A stretch of DNA of 64,000 nt from Cutaneotrichosporon cavernicola (lineage: Eukaryota; Basidiomycota; Tremellomycetes; Trichosporonales; Trichosporonaceae), in NCBI RefSeq assembly GCF_030864355.1, contig NC_083399.1, positions 62,001 to 126,000 on the forward strand, read 5' to 3'. The notes below the pieces were generated by a model. That model did not search any database. It worked only from the letters and a program-made list of their open reading frames with translations, and had not been told where the DNA came from. The position numbers were made by a program, and so were the translations under genes. This document shows positions 10,701 through 21,075 of this stretch, in pieces (position 1 is the stretch's first letter; each line of letters begins with the position of its first letter).

Positions 10701-12990
10701 CATCCACGACAAAATCAACACGTCGCGGAAGACGAAGGCGTATGACCTCGACGACGCCACTCTCACGGCCTTTCACGTCATCAAAAACCTCGTCGCCGAA
10801 CGTCCCCTCCTTGCCCACCCCGACTATTCCCTTGGTTTCCGCGTCGAGTCCGACGCCTGCCGCGACGGCTTTGGCGCCATCCTCTCACAGAAGGGCGCCG
10901 ATGGCATCGTACGTCCAATCGTGTTTCTATCCCGCGTCACCACCGCGCCGGAGAAAAACTATTCGGCGACGGAACTCGAATGCACGGCACTCACGTGGGC
11001 CCTTCGCCGCTTCCACCCGTACATTGACGGCGCCGAACTTGAGGCGATCACGGATCACGCCGCGCTTCAGTGGTTGCTGGATTATACCGGTCCTAACCAA
11101 CGTCTGGTACGTCAATCTCTCGCGCTACAGCCCTACCGCGACAAGCTCACGATCCGCCACCGCCCCGGCAAGAATCACGCGCACGTCGACCAGCTGTCGC
11201 GCGCCCCGCTTCCCATTACGACGTCTGACTTCGCCGTCGCTATGGCTGACGAGCCCGTCACGTCCTCCCCCGCCGACTCTGCCGCCGCCTTCCTCGCGTG
11301 GGCCGCGCCTGACGACCCTTCTCTCATCAAGGCGGTGAAGGAAGCGACGCCACAAGACGCCAAACTCGCGAAAATCATCGCCGAGTGCATCGCGCACGCC
11401 GCCAACAACGTCGCGACGGAACCCGCCGCCGTTCCCGACGCCACCACTCCCGTCGCGACGGAACCCGCCGCCGTTCCCGCCGCCACCACCCCCCTTCCTC
11501 ATCCACGTCTCCCCTTCACGACACAGGACGGTCTCGCATTCGTCCATCGTCCCTCCCTCGGTGCATACGCCCTATGCATTCCGACGGCATGCGACGAGAT
11601 CCGCGACAAGATTTTATTTGACTACCATGACACTCCCGTCTCGGGCCACCGCAGCGCCGACAAAACGTTCCTCGCGATCGCGCCGTACTACCACTGGCCG
11701 GGCATGAGGCGTTTCATTACAAAGTACGTCCAGACGTGTGACGCTTGCCAGAAACATAAGCCCGCCATCGCTACCACGTCGCCAATGCAGCCGCTGGCCA
11801 TTCCCACTACCCGTTGGCACACCGTTACCATGGACTTCGCCGTCGACCTCCCGGTTTCCAACGCCTTCAACGCCATCATGGTCGTCGTTGACAAATTCAC
11901 GAAACGTTGTCACCTCATCCCCACGCTTACCACGGCTACCGCGAAGGATACGGCCTTCCTCTTCCTCGCCAACATCGTCCGTCTGCACGGCATCCCCGTT
12001 CGCATTGTCTCGGACCGTGACCCGAAGTTCACGTCGGCCTTCTGGAAGGCAATCCACGCCGCCCTTGGAACGAAGCTTCTGCTTTCGACGGCCTTTCATC
12101 CACAGACCGATGGGCAGAGCGAACGGCAGGTGCGCACGCTGAAGGAAGCCCTCCGCCACTTCGTCAACGCCCGGCAGAACAACTGGTTCTATTTGCTGCT
12201 GCTTCTCGAGATCGCGTTCAACAGCAGCGTACACTCCTCCAGCAACGTCACGCCGTTCGAGCTTGACCTCGGCTTCCACCCGCGCTTCCTCAACCACCCG
12301 GCCTCCGTCGCGCATGACGACAAGGACGCCAGTGTGTTTATTGACGCCCTCAACGCCGCCACCGTCGACGCCGTCGAGTCGCTGCAACACGCGCAGGCCC
12401 GTCAAGCCGGTCAATACGACGCGCGCAACGTCAACCGCCGCCAAACCGAGTACAAGGTAGGCGACCAAGTTCTTCTCCGCTCCAGCCTCTTCAAGCCCGT
12501 CTTCTATCAAAAGTCGAAGAGCAAGCAGCTCGCCCCCACGTGGTTCGGTCCGTTTACCGTCACCTCCGTCGACGGCCCTACCGTCATCACAGTCGATCTA
12601 CCGCTGAACCTGAATATTCACAACCGCGTCAACACGATGAACGCGCGCAAGTATCTCGCCCGCGTCAAGGCCCACCCGTCGGCTGTGCGCGAGGTCGAGC
12701 AGATTCTTGGGCACCGCACAAGCATCCGCACGAACGCCTTCCCCGACGGCAAGCCGCAATGGTTGGTCCGCTTCAAGAACGCCCCGACCGGCGCCGAACA
12801 GTGGCTCGACCACGCTGAGCTCGTCTACTACGGAGGCGACGCCATCATCAATCCTTCTTCGGGCGAGGACGCCCTCAACCCGTCCGCGGGGGCACCTGCA
12901 GCCCTCGGCCCGCAGACTGCCCTGTCACGTGACATCACCGAGTCACGTGATGCCATACAGTCCGCCACACTTCCGCGCACTGATCTATAG
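7732..12990 (+). CDS. Gag-Pol polyprotein of chromovirus
   Basis: 1752 residues in a single frame with no frameshift between Gag and Pol. In order: Gag with an N-terminal helical region, a CCHC zinc knuckle (CRYCGGSHWDREC, about residues 373-385), aspartic protease with DPGS near 459 and LLLGND near 540, reverse transcriptase about 745-925 with the catalytic YLDD near 889, RNase H from about 1036, integrase with the HHCC region about 1297-1340 and the D, D, E core near 1366, 1426 and 1464, then a C-terminal chromodomain about 1654-1703 (VEQILGHR to WLDHAELVYY). The chromodomain places it among chromoviruses, which tend to insert at marked chromatin. The RT carries MPFGAKGVPATFQ where the family usually has MPFGLxNAPATFQ. 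All catalytic residues are present. Confidence 0.93.
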   Translation: MSERDMTPGDSARQRLVDPDPHTPADENVLVPRSELDDLRAQIAELKSRRGSRNGSRHPSSRHDSRPPSSSHVSRPRRPDMDAWRREDEERARRHREENERVAESCRQYGRTASPRHPSPRQAPYLTPPLTPPTDDPYKPRHRFTLKPGDFPKFSATTDTNIDDWITTVSMILDQTGVADFEITSRLPLVLTGAASKWFIGLSPEERRNLRTWSQWCDRLRTAFRPADYDLVLRDRARNRVLLPSENVSDYFYDKVRLLRTAYPTNSDREHVYDVLLGLPQRFRALCHIDTDVPIDQLHRNLVEYAVLLPRGYTNGVAPPVAAHARTSHHVGTTVAATKPAPASGGTPALSAPPPAPPGAPKPPAARAPQRPCRYCGGSHWDRECPNPKKDANVSRPATNTNTTPLGPRREAFFSDVATDGTVVITTEASVNAATPNQRYKYTPCYTAISVSNKPHRAIIDPGSGISMVAKEYVTFHMPSTPLQPCSSFPVRGVGSSATVFGFVTVPVTFPATPPFTVNVDFYATTDAPAGLLLGNDCLGRLGAVVDLGRSQLTVHGNVFPLSYLAPAARAPFSAEHAQAIRTRESFNVTVEEDVVIRPGHRARVAMKTSEHADSPFLITPVPMHGNAGLPCQTPHAVADSSSFTGELVNLHHQPVHIRPGDAVGTASLIHTPTSTCVVETSSPSDPDQIDVNPDLTAEQRHAVDDMLRHRMHAFSSNNSVGRTNVVEFNVDTGEHLPISQPPYHASPRQRVAIDAAIDGLLAAGHASPSHSPWASPVLVVQQHDKKRMCVDYRRLNKVTKSDQYPLPRIDDILSQFQGKMWFSTLDANRGYHQVPVADADKKKLAFRTHRGLFEPTVMPFGAKGVPATFQRMMDVILAAGKWQWCLAYLDDVIIYSKTFEQHVDNVAWTLDAIAAAGLTLGAGKSHLFYQSLDCLGHTVSALGIGIIGRNVDAILKQEPPKTLAALECFSGLAGHYRRFIEKFSLVARPIHDKINTSRKTKAYDLDDATLTAFHVIKNLVAERPLLAHPDYSLGFRVESDACRDGFGAILSQKGADGIVRPIVFLSRVTTAPEKNYSATELECTALTWALRRFHPYIDGAELEAITDHAALQWLLDYTGPNQRLVRQSLALQPYRDKLTIRHRPGKNHAHVDQLSRAPLPITTSDFAVAMADEPVTSSPADSAAAFLAWAAPDDPSLIKAVKEATPQDAKLAKIIAECIAHAANNVATEPAAVPDATTPVATEPAAVPAATTPLPHPRLPFTTQDGLAFVHRPSLGAYALCIPTACDEIRDKILFDYHDTPVSGHRSADKTFLAIAPYYHWPGMRRFITKYVQTCDACQKHKPAIATTSPMQPLAIPTTRWHTVTMDFAVDLPVSNAFNAIMVVVDKFTKRCHLIPTLTTATAKDTAFLFLANIVRLHGIPVRIVSDRDPKFTSAFWKAIHAALGTKLLLSTAFHPQTDGQSERQVRTLKEALRHFVNARQNNWFYLLLLLEIAFNSSVHSSSNVTPFELDLGFHPRFLNHPASVAHDDKDASVFIDALNAATVDAVESLQHAQARQAGQYDARNVNRRQTEYKVGDQVLLRSSLFKPVFYQKSKSKQLAPTWFGPFTVTSVDGPTVITVDLPLNLNIHNRVNTMNARKYLARVKAHPSAVREVEQILGHRTSIRTNAFPDGKPQWLVRFKNAPTGAEQWLDHAELVYYGGDAIINPSSGEDALNPSAGAPAALGPQTALSRDITESRDAIQSATLPRTDL

Positions 12991-13121
12991 GACACGTCAT
13001 TCCTCTGTATCATACGACACGTCGTTCCGTGGTCTGACATTTGCCTCCGCCTCGTGTTTGTATTTATCCCGCCACAGCCGTATTTGTATATGCATCCTTT
13101 CTCTCTAGGCCTAGGCTTACA
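12897..13121 (+). repeat. 3' LTR of the retrotransposon
   Basis: 225 bp, identical by eye to the 5' LTR. The Gag-Pol frame ends inside it (stop at 12988-12990). A short purine run (GCGGGGG) lies just before it and is the only candidate polypurine tract. Confidence 0.95.
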
Positions 13122-13126
13122 TGACC

Positions 13127-13447
13127 GAACCGTGATCAGTCCCCACACCCTACACCCTGATGCCTCGCCACCTAGCCCCACTCAGTTAACCATTGTGCAT
13201 CACAGACGGGCCGCGCCCTGCGTGGCCATTAATACATACTCTTATGTCTGGGCACATCTCGAACGACAGTAGGGAAGGGGCGTGATGGACCGAGATAGGC
13301 GGGTATCAATAGGGGGATAGCACGAGCCAAGGCATGGCGTGCCAACGCACGCGGGCGATGGTGCGTCACGCGTCGTGCATGATTCGTCGCAGTCCGACGG
13401 GCATCAACGGGTCGTAAGTGCCATGGGCTTTTCATCCGCGAGTCCAG
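13127..13447. other. intergenic, nothing supported
   Basis: About 320 bases between the retrotransposon and the 3' end of the MSB1 gene. No gene or clear repeat. Confidence 0.5.
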
Positions 13448-16400
13448 TTAAAGGTACTCGTCTTCCTCGTCTTCCTCGCCAACTGCTGTCAGCTCAGTGT
13501 ATGTGAAGCGGGGAGACTTACCGAAATGAAGCGGCTCGCCGTGCTTGTAGCGCGCGGGGCTGGGCTCGCGCCCCGGTGTCAGGTCGAAGATCGGGGGTGG
13601 TGGAAAAGTGTCATCAACCGAGTACGCCGAGTTGAGCCGCTCGGCGGCGTACTTCTCCTCGATGACAGAGTTGCGCTCTATGCCGTCGTACGCCGAGTTG
13701 ACGCGCTCAGAAGTGTACGTGTCCTCTATGACACTGTCCCGGTTGACTATGCCACCGTATACGTCTTCCGAGGAGGACGACTCGGTCCCATGCGACCCAG
13801 CCTGGTCGCCATAGTGGTCGACTATGGAGAAGATGGCGTCGCGGTCACCCGCCATGCGAGGCTTGGGCGAGACAATCTCGTCGTACGCCAGGTGGGCCGT
13901 GTTGCGGTTCGGGTCCCCCACGGTGAGCTCATCTTCAGGAGGTGGGCTTGACTCGCGCGCATGCCTGCGCATAGAAATCGAGTCAGAGGGCTGCACAGAG
14001 TTGTCGTCAGTGAGCACCGACGACCTGTGCGATTCGTCGTAAATCGACGACTGCGAGTTGGCGTCGATAGCAGTGTTACCTTCCGGGAATTCGACTCCAC
14101 GGTGGTCAGTAGAGCTCCCAGATCCCTGGTGGCTTCCTGATCCCGTGCGGGTAGAGAGCTGCATTGGTGAGCCGAGCACGGGATGCGCATGACCGTCGGC
14201 CACAATGTTCAGTCCGCCAAGTGCTGTGGCGGTCGGCGTGATGTCGTTGCTTGGTGTGAGCTGCCGCGAGCCAGCGGAAGGAGAGCGCTCCGGCTCGCGA
14301 GAGGTCGAGGGCTGGAGGTGAACCTCGCGGTTCATTGGCCGGGCACCGTTGGCGATTAAGATGTCCATCCACTTGTCCTTATCGTCGGCGCCACCGTGGA
14401 ACGAGTCTTGCGGCGAGTTTGCGCCGCTCGAGACACCGCTGGCTGTCTGGATCTCAAAGTCCATACACACCTCACGCTGCTTCTTAGCCTCCTTGCGCTG
14501 GTCCGTGCCACTCTTCACGCGTCTTATCGACTTCTTGAAGAGTCCCGAGCGGCCATTGGAAGGCTTTGCTTGATCCTCCTGGGGAGTCGGAGCAGACTTT
14601 GGCGGTGATCTCTGGCTTGCAGGAGTCATCCCTCTAGGTGTGGACGGCAAAGCCTTGCCTGTGGACTTGTTTCCCTGTAAGGACTTGGAGGGCTTGATTG
14701 TGGAGGTGGTCGAGGTGCTGGTCGTCATGCTCCCCGCCTTGCTGGTTCCGTCATTGATAGAGTGCCAGAGCGACGACGACACTGACTGGTCGTTTCGAGA
14801 GAGCGTGAGCTTGCGCTCCAGGCCGCGGTTGAGCATGCGGTCAAAGTCGTTGACACGGGAGTCGAATCCGCTGGGCGAGCCAGCCTTCTCCTTCTTGCGC
14901 TTGAAGATCGTGTGCAACGACTTCTTCCGCTTCGGGTCTGCGACAGCCATCTGGTAGTCGAGTGGCACGCGCTCCTCGAACAGGAAATAGACGTCAGTTG
15001 TTCGTGGGTCGATGGATGGGTGCGGGGCGTCGTCCTCGTCCGTGCGCTCAGGTCGACTTTTGTACTCGATCTGGAGTCAGTAGAATTCGATGCGACTATG
15101 CTCACCAGAGCCCAAGACGCCTCCTTGAACGTGAGCTCCTCGCGGTCGGTCCATGCGCCGCCCATCATAAAGTCCGCCCAGCAGTCAACAAACGCCTCCT
15201 CAACATAAATGCGGCCCTTGTTGTCCGCGCCTTCCATATTCGCTGCCCGACCGACGCGCGGCGTCGTGTCATGGTTGAACGGCGTGGCCTCCTTCTGGGT
15301 CTTCTGCAGGCGGCGGCGCAGCTCGTCTCGCTCCTTGGGCCACTCCGTGATAGAGCTCTGGACAGGTGCAGAGAAGGTGAGGCTGGCGGTCAGGTAGTTT
15401 TCAGTCCGCGTGAAGCCACCAGATGCGAATTCGCTCCAGTCCATGGTTTGGCGACGCTCAGTAACCGAGTGCTTAGCGCTCTCGTTCAGGTCGAACTGAA
15501 GGCGCTGCGAGATGTCACGCTCATCCTTCTGCTGCTCCCAGGACTTGGCCTGCTTTGGCATGTCAAAGCCCATATCCTCGAACGCGCTCCACTCCTGGCC
15601 GGCGAGAGAGGAGTATTTGCCGACATCGCCCTCGTCCTTGTCGGACGACCTAGGTTGACTTTGCTGGAGAGGCGCACCGTACGCGAGAGGTTGCTTGTTG
15701 CTAGAGTTGCTGGACGCAGGGAGAGGTAGAGTCTCCTTGACCATCATCTTGCGCCGCCAAGGGGTCGAAAACTTGGGTCGGCCGGCGTCCCCACGGCGCG
15801 ACTTGAGTAATACGAGGTCCCAGGTGTTCCAGCCAGTTGGCACGTCGTCGCGCCATGTCTCGGCCGATACGACGAGGTCGCGCGAGTACGCGCGAACGCT
15901 GCGGGTCGCAACGTGGCATCGTACAGCACGCGCGCCCTTGCGAGGCATTGCGCGCGCCAAGTCGGCGTCTGAGGCGACCATGGAAGGATAACCCTTAACC
16001 CATTCACGCAGGCGTGAGGGAAGCTCGCTAAGGCCGAGGTCGTCGCGCTTGCCAGTCGAACGGATGTAGGACAGCAACATGTGCTCTGTGGCAGATGCCG
16101 CACGGACGAACGTGGCATGCGCCACAAGGCAGGGTGAATTCGCGGGGATGTCAAAGAGCAAGGCCGCAAAGATCGAGGCTAATGCGTGTGGGGTGAGGCC
16201 CGAGTTGTGCGAGTGAGCAGTGAAGCGAGACAGCAAAGAGAAGAGCGGCTCGACAATGTGGTTGTACACATCTGGAGGAAGGATGCTTTGCAGCTGGTTG
16301 AAGGCATCGAGGGGATACTTGGCCGCCTTTTCGCGCCCTCGCCACTCTTCGTACATGTCCCACTCGAAGCAGCCGTGGCACACTTCGCGGGTGCCCTCGC

Positions 16401-17224
16401 GGATGCGGGTCAGGCGCGACAGAGCCCACCGAAGAAGCCACGCCAACTCGTGGTCGGATGCGAACCGTATGTCCTGGTCGAAGGTTGCGAGTGACGTCTT
16501 GGTCGGCACCCTGGGCCCGGACCTACACATGTCAGCTGAGACGCCCCCAACGCTCTCCTTACCTAATCGTTGCAAGGAACGCCTGGATGAGCATCCTCAT
16601 GCGGGTCTGCGAGAGCTCGAGGCTCTGGTTGGAGAAGAGCATTGGCGTGCCCAGTGCTTGGCGTTAGTAGATTGTACAGCGCAGAAGCGTACCTCGGCGT
16701 CCAAGCTCTGCGCCGACATCGCGAATAACACGCGCCACCTCGTTCAGCCCCAGTACGACAGTGCGCCCAACACCACCGAGGAAACCGTAATGCCTCGTGG
16801 TGTCGTCACCGTATGTCGACATCGAGTCGCCTGAGAGCTGCTGGATTGCGCCCTGAGGAATCTGCGTCGTGACGAAGGAATACTGCATTGGCAGCAGCGA
16901 AACGCTCGAGTCGGCCTGGCTCATGCCGTCAGGGCTGCGCGGGAGGGTTGCCCCATGGAGGTGGCCGGGAGAAAGGCTGCTGTGAGTTACTGCACTCTAC
17001 GTTGCCATCACGGCAGGGCGCGGGTGCCGCTTGCGGCCAGTCACGTACTGTTGTGGGACAGTGCCAAACTCGCTCACGCTGGAGCTGTTGGGTGCGGCGC
17101 TCGAGCCGTTCCAAGTTTTGGCGAGACCTAGGACCTTGCGGTCCTGGCCATTGTTGGCAACGAGGACTGGTGGGGCGCGATCCTTCTTCGGCGCGTGGTG
17201 GGAGCGGCTGAAGAGGGACGGCAT
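13448..17224 (-). CDS. MSB1: Msb1/Mug8 family morphogenesis protein
   Basis: Six exons: 17224-17049, 16979-16693, 16656-16563, 16522-15106, 15070-13522 and 13485-13448; 1186 residues, frame closed throughout. Introns are 69, 36, 40, 35 and 36 nt. The last one is a stop-free multiple of three with GTAAGT and CTGAC, so it is likely but not certain. The product starts MPSLFSRSHHAPKKD. The Msb1/Mug8 (RhoGAP-like) domain spans about residues 124-400: YGFL, VVLGLNEVARVIRDVGAELG, RMRMLIQAFL, HELAWLLRWALSRL and GLTPHALASIFAALLFD. The remaining ~750 residues are low-complexity Ser/Thr-rich and probably disordered. The family acts with Rho/Cdc42 GTPases and formins at sites of polar growth. The acceptor of intron 1 could lie three bases further on (CAGCAG). 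Confidence 0.88.
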
Positions 17225-20200
17225 GGTGGTAGGACAAGGACACGAGGGGCTCTGCCCTCAGTCGCTCAAGGAGAGGGAGAGGGAGATGGAAGGATGGGGA
17301 GAGGCGCGTAGACGGCCGAGTGCGCCTAGATGAGTGGCTGGCGGTTCGTGCCAAGGGGAGCAAGTCGGCAGGGTAAGGGATTTGCTGTTGACGACAGCAG
17401 GAGAGATGATAGGGGGAACCGAGAGAATGTAATGTCGAGATGTCGCCTGAGCTGTATGGTGTGAATGGGATGTACGTAGGCAGGTGTGGGCAAGTGGGAT
17501 GAGATGTGGGGAGAAGGGAAGGGGGGGGGGGGGGGGGGAGATTGGAGAGTCGTGTCCGGGGTGGAGGCGTTACAGGTTTGTTGTAGCTAGTCGTTTGAGA
17601 AGGAGTTGGATCAGATGATTTGGAAGACGGAAGACGGAAAACGGAAAACGGAAGACGGAGGACGGGATGAAGGAAGGAGAGTGTAGATGAAGAAGAGATG
17701 GAGATGGCGATGGCTGAGAGGAGAGGCAATGAGGGGAGAAGGATGGTTGATGGACGTGTTGTCAACTGACAACCGTGTAGCATGTAAAGAGAGGTAATAG
17801 AGGTCGATGCGGAGAGAGTGAGGGGAATGGTAAGGGGCAAGGTGCAAGGGAGGAAGAGAGCAAGGGATCAAGGGTAAAGGGAAATGTGAGAGGCAAGTTT
17901 GAGCGTGTTGAGCGTGACCAGACAAGAGGGCTCTGTAGTCATTCAAGTCAGTCGGATGGGATTCTATACTCCAAATGGTACAACGGTGGAGGTCGGGGCC
18001 ACCAACTAATCCAGGGTACAGAGGGGGACCTAGTACTAGGAACCACAACTGCCACAGGGTAACGCTCTCCAAGGTTGATATGCACGGGTAAAGAGAAAAC
18101 AACAATCCTCATCCTCTACACGCCCAGGGAGTCCTGCATAGCATAACGTAACTCTCCCTATTTCCCGGGCATTCGGGCGTCCCGCGCTACACATCCACTT
18201 CACTCTACAGGTAGATATGGAAAGAGGGATGTGAGGGATGGATGAAGCAAGAGGTCAAGATGTGCAAAGTAAGCGGCAAGCAAGCATGTTGGAAAAGTAG
18301 CAACCTAGTAGAATGTAAAATGAACAATTGAACAGTTGATCGACGGCCGCTGAAACACGACAACTCAATTCGCGGACAGTAGAGATGACGATGACTGACC
18401 TCTGATGTTGCGTGTCTACCACTCTTCTATGGCCCCAATTGCGGCCCACCACATCATCATTCCATCTGCTCATCTGCCAGCTTCCAAACTTGGTACTTTG
18501 AATGAGTACGCAGGCCTCTGTACTGGCTTTTGGTATTTACAATCGGCGTTGATATCAAGTCAAGATCGACTCGTGTTGCCTCAAAACACGCACATCTTCC
18601 TGATGGTCCTGACAGCCCTGATGCATCCAACTATAACAAATGCCCCTGTAGCGTTGCATCGTTAATGTTTGAATTGCTTCCGTTAATCCCTTACTTTTAT
18701 TCCACTTTCGACCTTTTGAAACACAACACATTTGACCATGAAACTGGCCATCCAGGCAAGCAGGGCCTTTTGGATGGTGGTAGCTGTAGAACGGAGGTTT
18801 GTGCGGGTCGGAATGGGCAATACAATCAAGCACTAATACAGCAGTCCCAGATTGCCGGATGCAATGTATAGGGCATATAGGATAGGGAACACCTCAATCC
18901 CCAAAGGAAGCATGATTGGCCAAAGCCTGAGGGGACAAGTGAACAAGTGAACAAGTGATGAAATGGTGCATGACATACAGATGGGATGGTGGCGGCAGTG
19001 GTGGGGCCTCGGGCACGGACAAGAGGCACAACTAGATCCATCTCATCTTTAAAGTATCACTCGACCATGTGGACCACGGACCAATGCAGAACAAGACTGC
19101 AAATTGGGAGGGGCATCTATGATGTGTATCAACATGAGCAATGAGCCATCAGGCCCAAGAGTCATCGAGTTGCTCCGAAAGTCTGGAAGCTCCCATCCGC
19201 ATCGATCGTACGTACAAACACTCCCCTGATCCCTATCCGGATCCCATACCATGGTCCCGTATCAGGTATTATCACCCGACGCGTCTCGGCGCGTTCCAAC
19301 CTAATCCCTTCTGGCAAGGTGCAAACTGTCAGTCGGATAGTCGGACAACCATGCCGCAAGCCCAAGGTTCAGTTGTCAACGCTGACATGTCGGATGGACA
19401 CCAACTTCCGGACCCGGTACGCGATGCCGGCACGACGCGACCACTCCTCCTGGAAGCTCATTCTCGTTAGTATTCAGCGCAAAACTAGGCGTGTGCTGCC
19501 GGCATCTAAAGTTGACTCGTATCGGTAACGTTCCTTGGAGGCGTATAAGCCATGTGGAACCGGTCAGCCTGGCAACAGGAGGCGACGCGTCGTGGCGTCG
19601 GTCGTGGCGTCGGTCATGGCGTTGGCAAGCCCTAAGATGCCAAGTGCTTCATGGAAGCAATTTCAAAAGCGAAAAGCAAAAAGATGAGGGTGGGGGAAGT
19701 GGGAGGCAGAGGTTGATTCCGTTGTTGGTTGGGTGAAGCAAGGTGGGAAGACGAACGAGTAATCATCCATCTTCGAGATGGATCGACAAGGAGATGGGTG
19801 GCTCGAATAAACTGGTGCCCACTGGGTCCATCTTGCAGCTGACATGCTATCGCCAGATCACTACTCGGTTGCATAGGCTGCTGTGAGACATGACATGTCA
19901 TGTGTGATGCTGAGGAAACGAATGCTGTGATTTTGGCGATATACTGTACAAACCCTTGCACTGCTATTCGTCCATCAGGCTAGAGGACCCCTTGGGAGAT
20001 GGACTGCTTAGGCAGTGCAGCTGGTGTAGTGCAGTGCAGTCAAAAGAATGGCGATGCGGAAATCCACTTTGGATCTATCTTGGCAATGTCAAGACACGTG
20101 CCTCGTCAATCGCAGGTGAAAGGCAGGCTAGGGAGGCTTGATGAGTCTCACACGATCACACATGGACAAGGCTGTGCCCAGCTGTGTGCTTGGCAACACA

Positions 20201-21075
20201 CATTGTCCGTTGTTGTTCGGTGATGAATATTATATACCTCGGCTTCGGAGTACCACCACCGGACTGTGCCTCTGCGGCCCGTTGCCGGCGGCCGTCGTAG
20301 AGCACAGCACATCTCCGGCGGACAGGATTGGTGTCGTTGTCAACCCACGTGGATTGGGGCTCGAACCTTTGTCCAGCTGGTGGGTGGTGTTTCCCATGAG
20401 TCAGCTTGAATATTTACGTAACAACGCAGAGGACCCCCGAAGGCCGAGGTGGGCCAGTGTCGATCATGGGTAACAGCTTTACAGCTCCAAGCTCCACACG
20501 ATCCGGCCACACTCGGCATCCTAATCCTGAACCATCCTCCGTACCTGCATGGGCCCCCATGAGACCAATAAGCCTTTTAGCAATTCTACACCATCGGGCA
20601 GTAGACAACGAAGAGGAACGGGTAAACGTTACTCGACCACACCACGCCAACATCCACAACACCTCGGCCGCGGCCACTTGTCCGTCCTTTGTCACTCTCC
20701 TTCTCAATCCTTCTCCACAAAAAACACAACCAGTACGCGCGGCCCCCGTTCAGCATCACGCGACACTCAGCTTGCAGTCATCCAGTGGCGACTTAAAAAG
20801 ACGACCTTGAATATTGGGGCTGAATCCTAATACAGAGTTTTGCTGGCGTCATATTTGTTATCGACCAACCACCTTGTATCCCTTCATCTCATCCATTTAC
20901 CCCTACCCTTCCTTCTCTATCAACTCTCCTAACTCTCTCCTACCATCAATCCGAGCACCCACCACCACCTTTTACACTCATCCTCCAATCACTCCTCCAC
21001 TCCTCCATTCACCTGACTTTATCAACCTTCACATCACCCTCGAGGAGCCGCGGCCCTCTTCCACGCTTGACAACC
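17225..21075. other. long gene-free divergent region
   Basis: About 3.85 kb between the divergently transcribed MSB1 and the FrnE-type gene. No open frame here shows a domain or a usable exon structure. It holds a run of 18 G at 17521-17538 and pyrimidine-rich stretches before 21076 that look like the 5' UTR and promoter of the right-hand gene. A long MSB1 leader or an unannotated RNA cannot be excluded. Confidence 0.5.

Larger units (their letters stand above)
6964..13121 (+). mobile_element. Ty3/gypsy LTR retrotransposon, chromovirus type, intact
   Basis: The element is bounded by two 225-bp direct repeats (6964-7188 and 12897-13121) that begin TG, end CA and look identical base for base. 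The 5-bp sequence TGACC stands just before (6959-6963) and just after (13122-13126) as target-site duplication. A likely primer-binding site begins TGGTGGACGAG at 7191, two bases inside the 5' LTR; I could not match it to a tRNA. One long Gag-Pol frame fills the interior. Identical LTRs plus an unbroken ORF mean recent insertion and possible activity. GC-rich leader 7189-7731. Confidence 0.95.

Noticed and set aside
7630..12818. Many long open frames antisense to or overlapping the retrotransposon
   Set aside because: They are produced by the GC-rich codon use of Gag-Pol; none has a domain and they mirror its frame.
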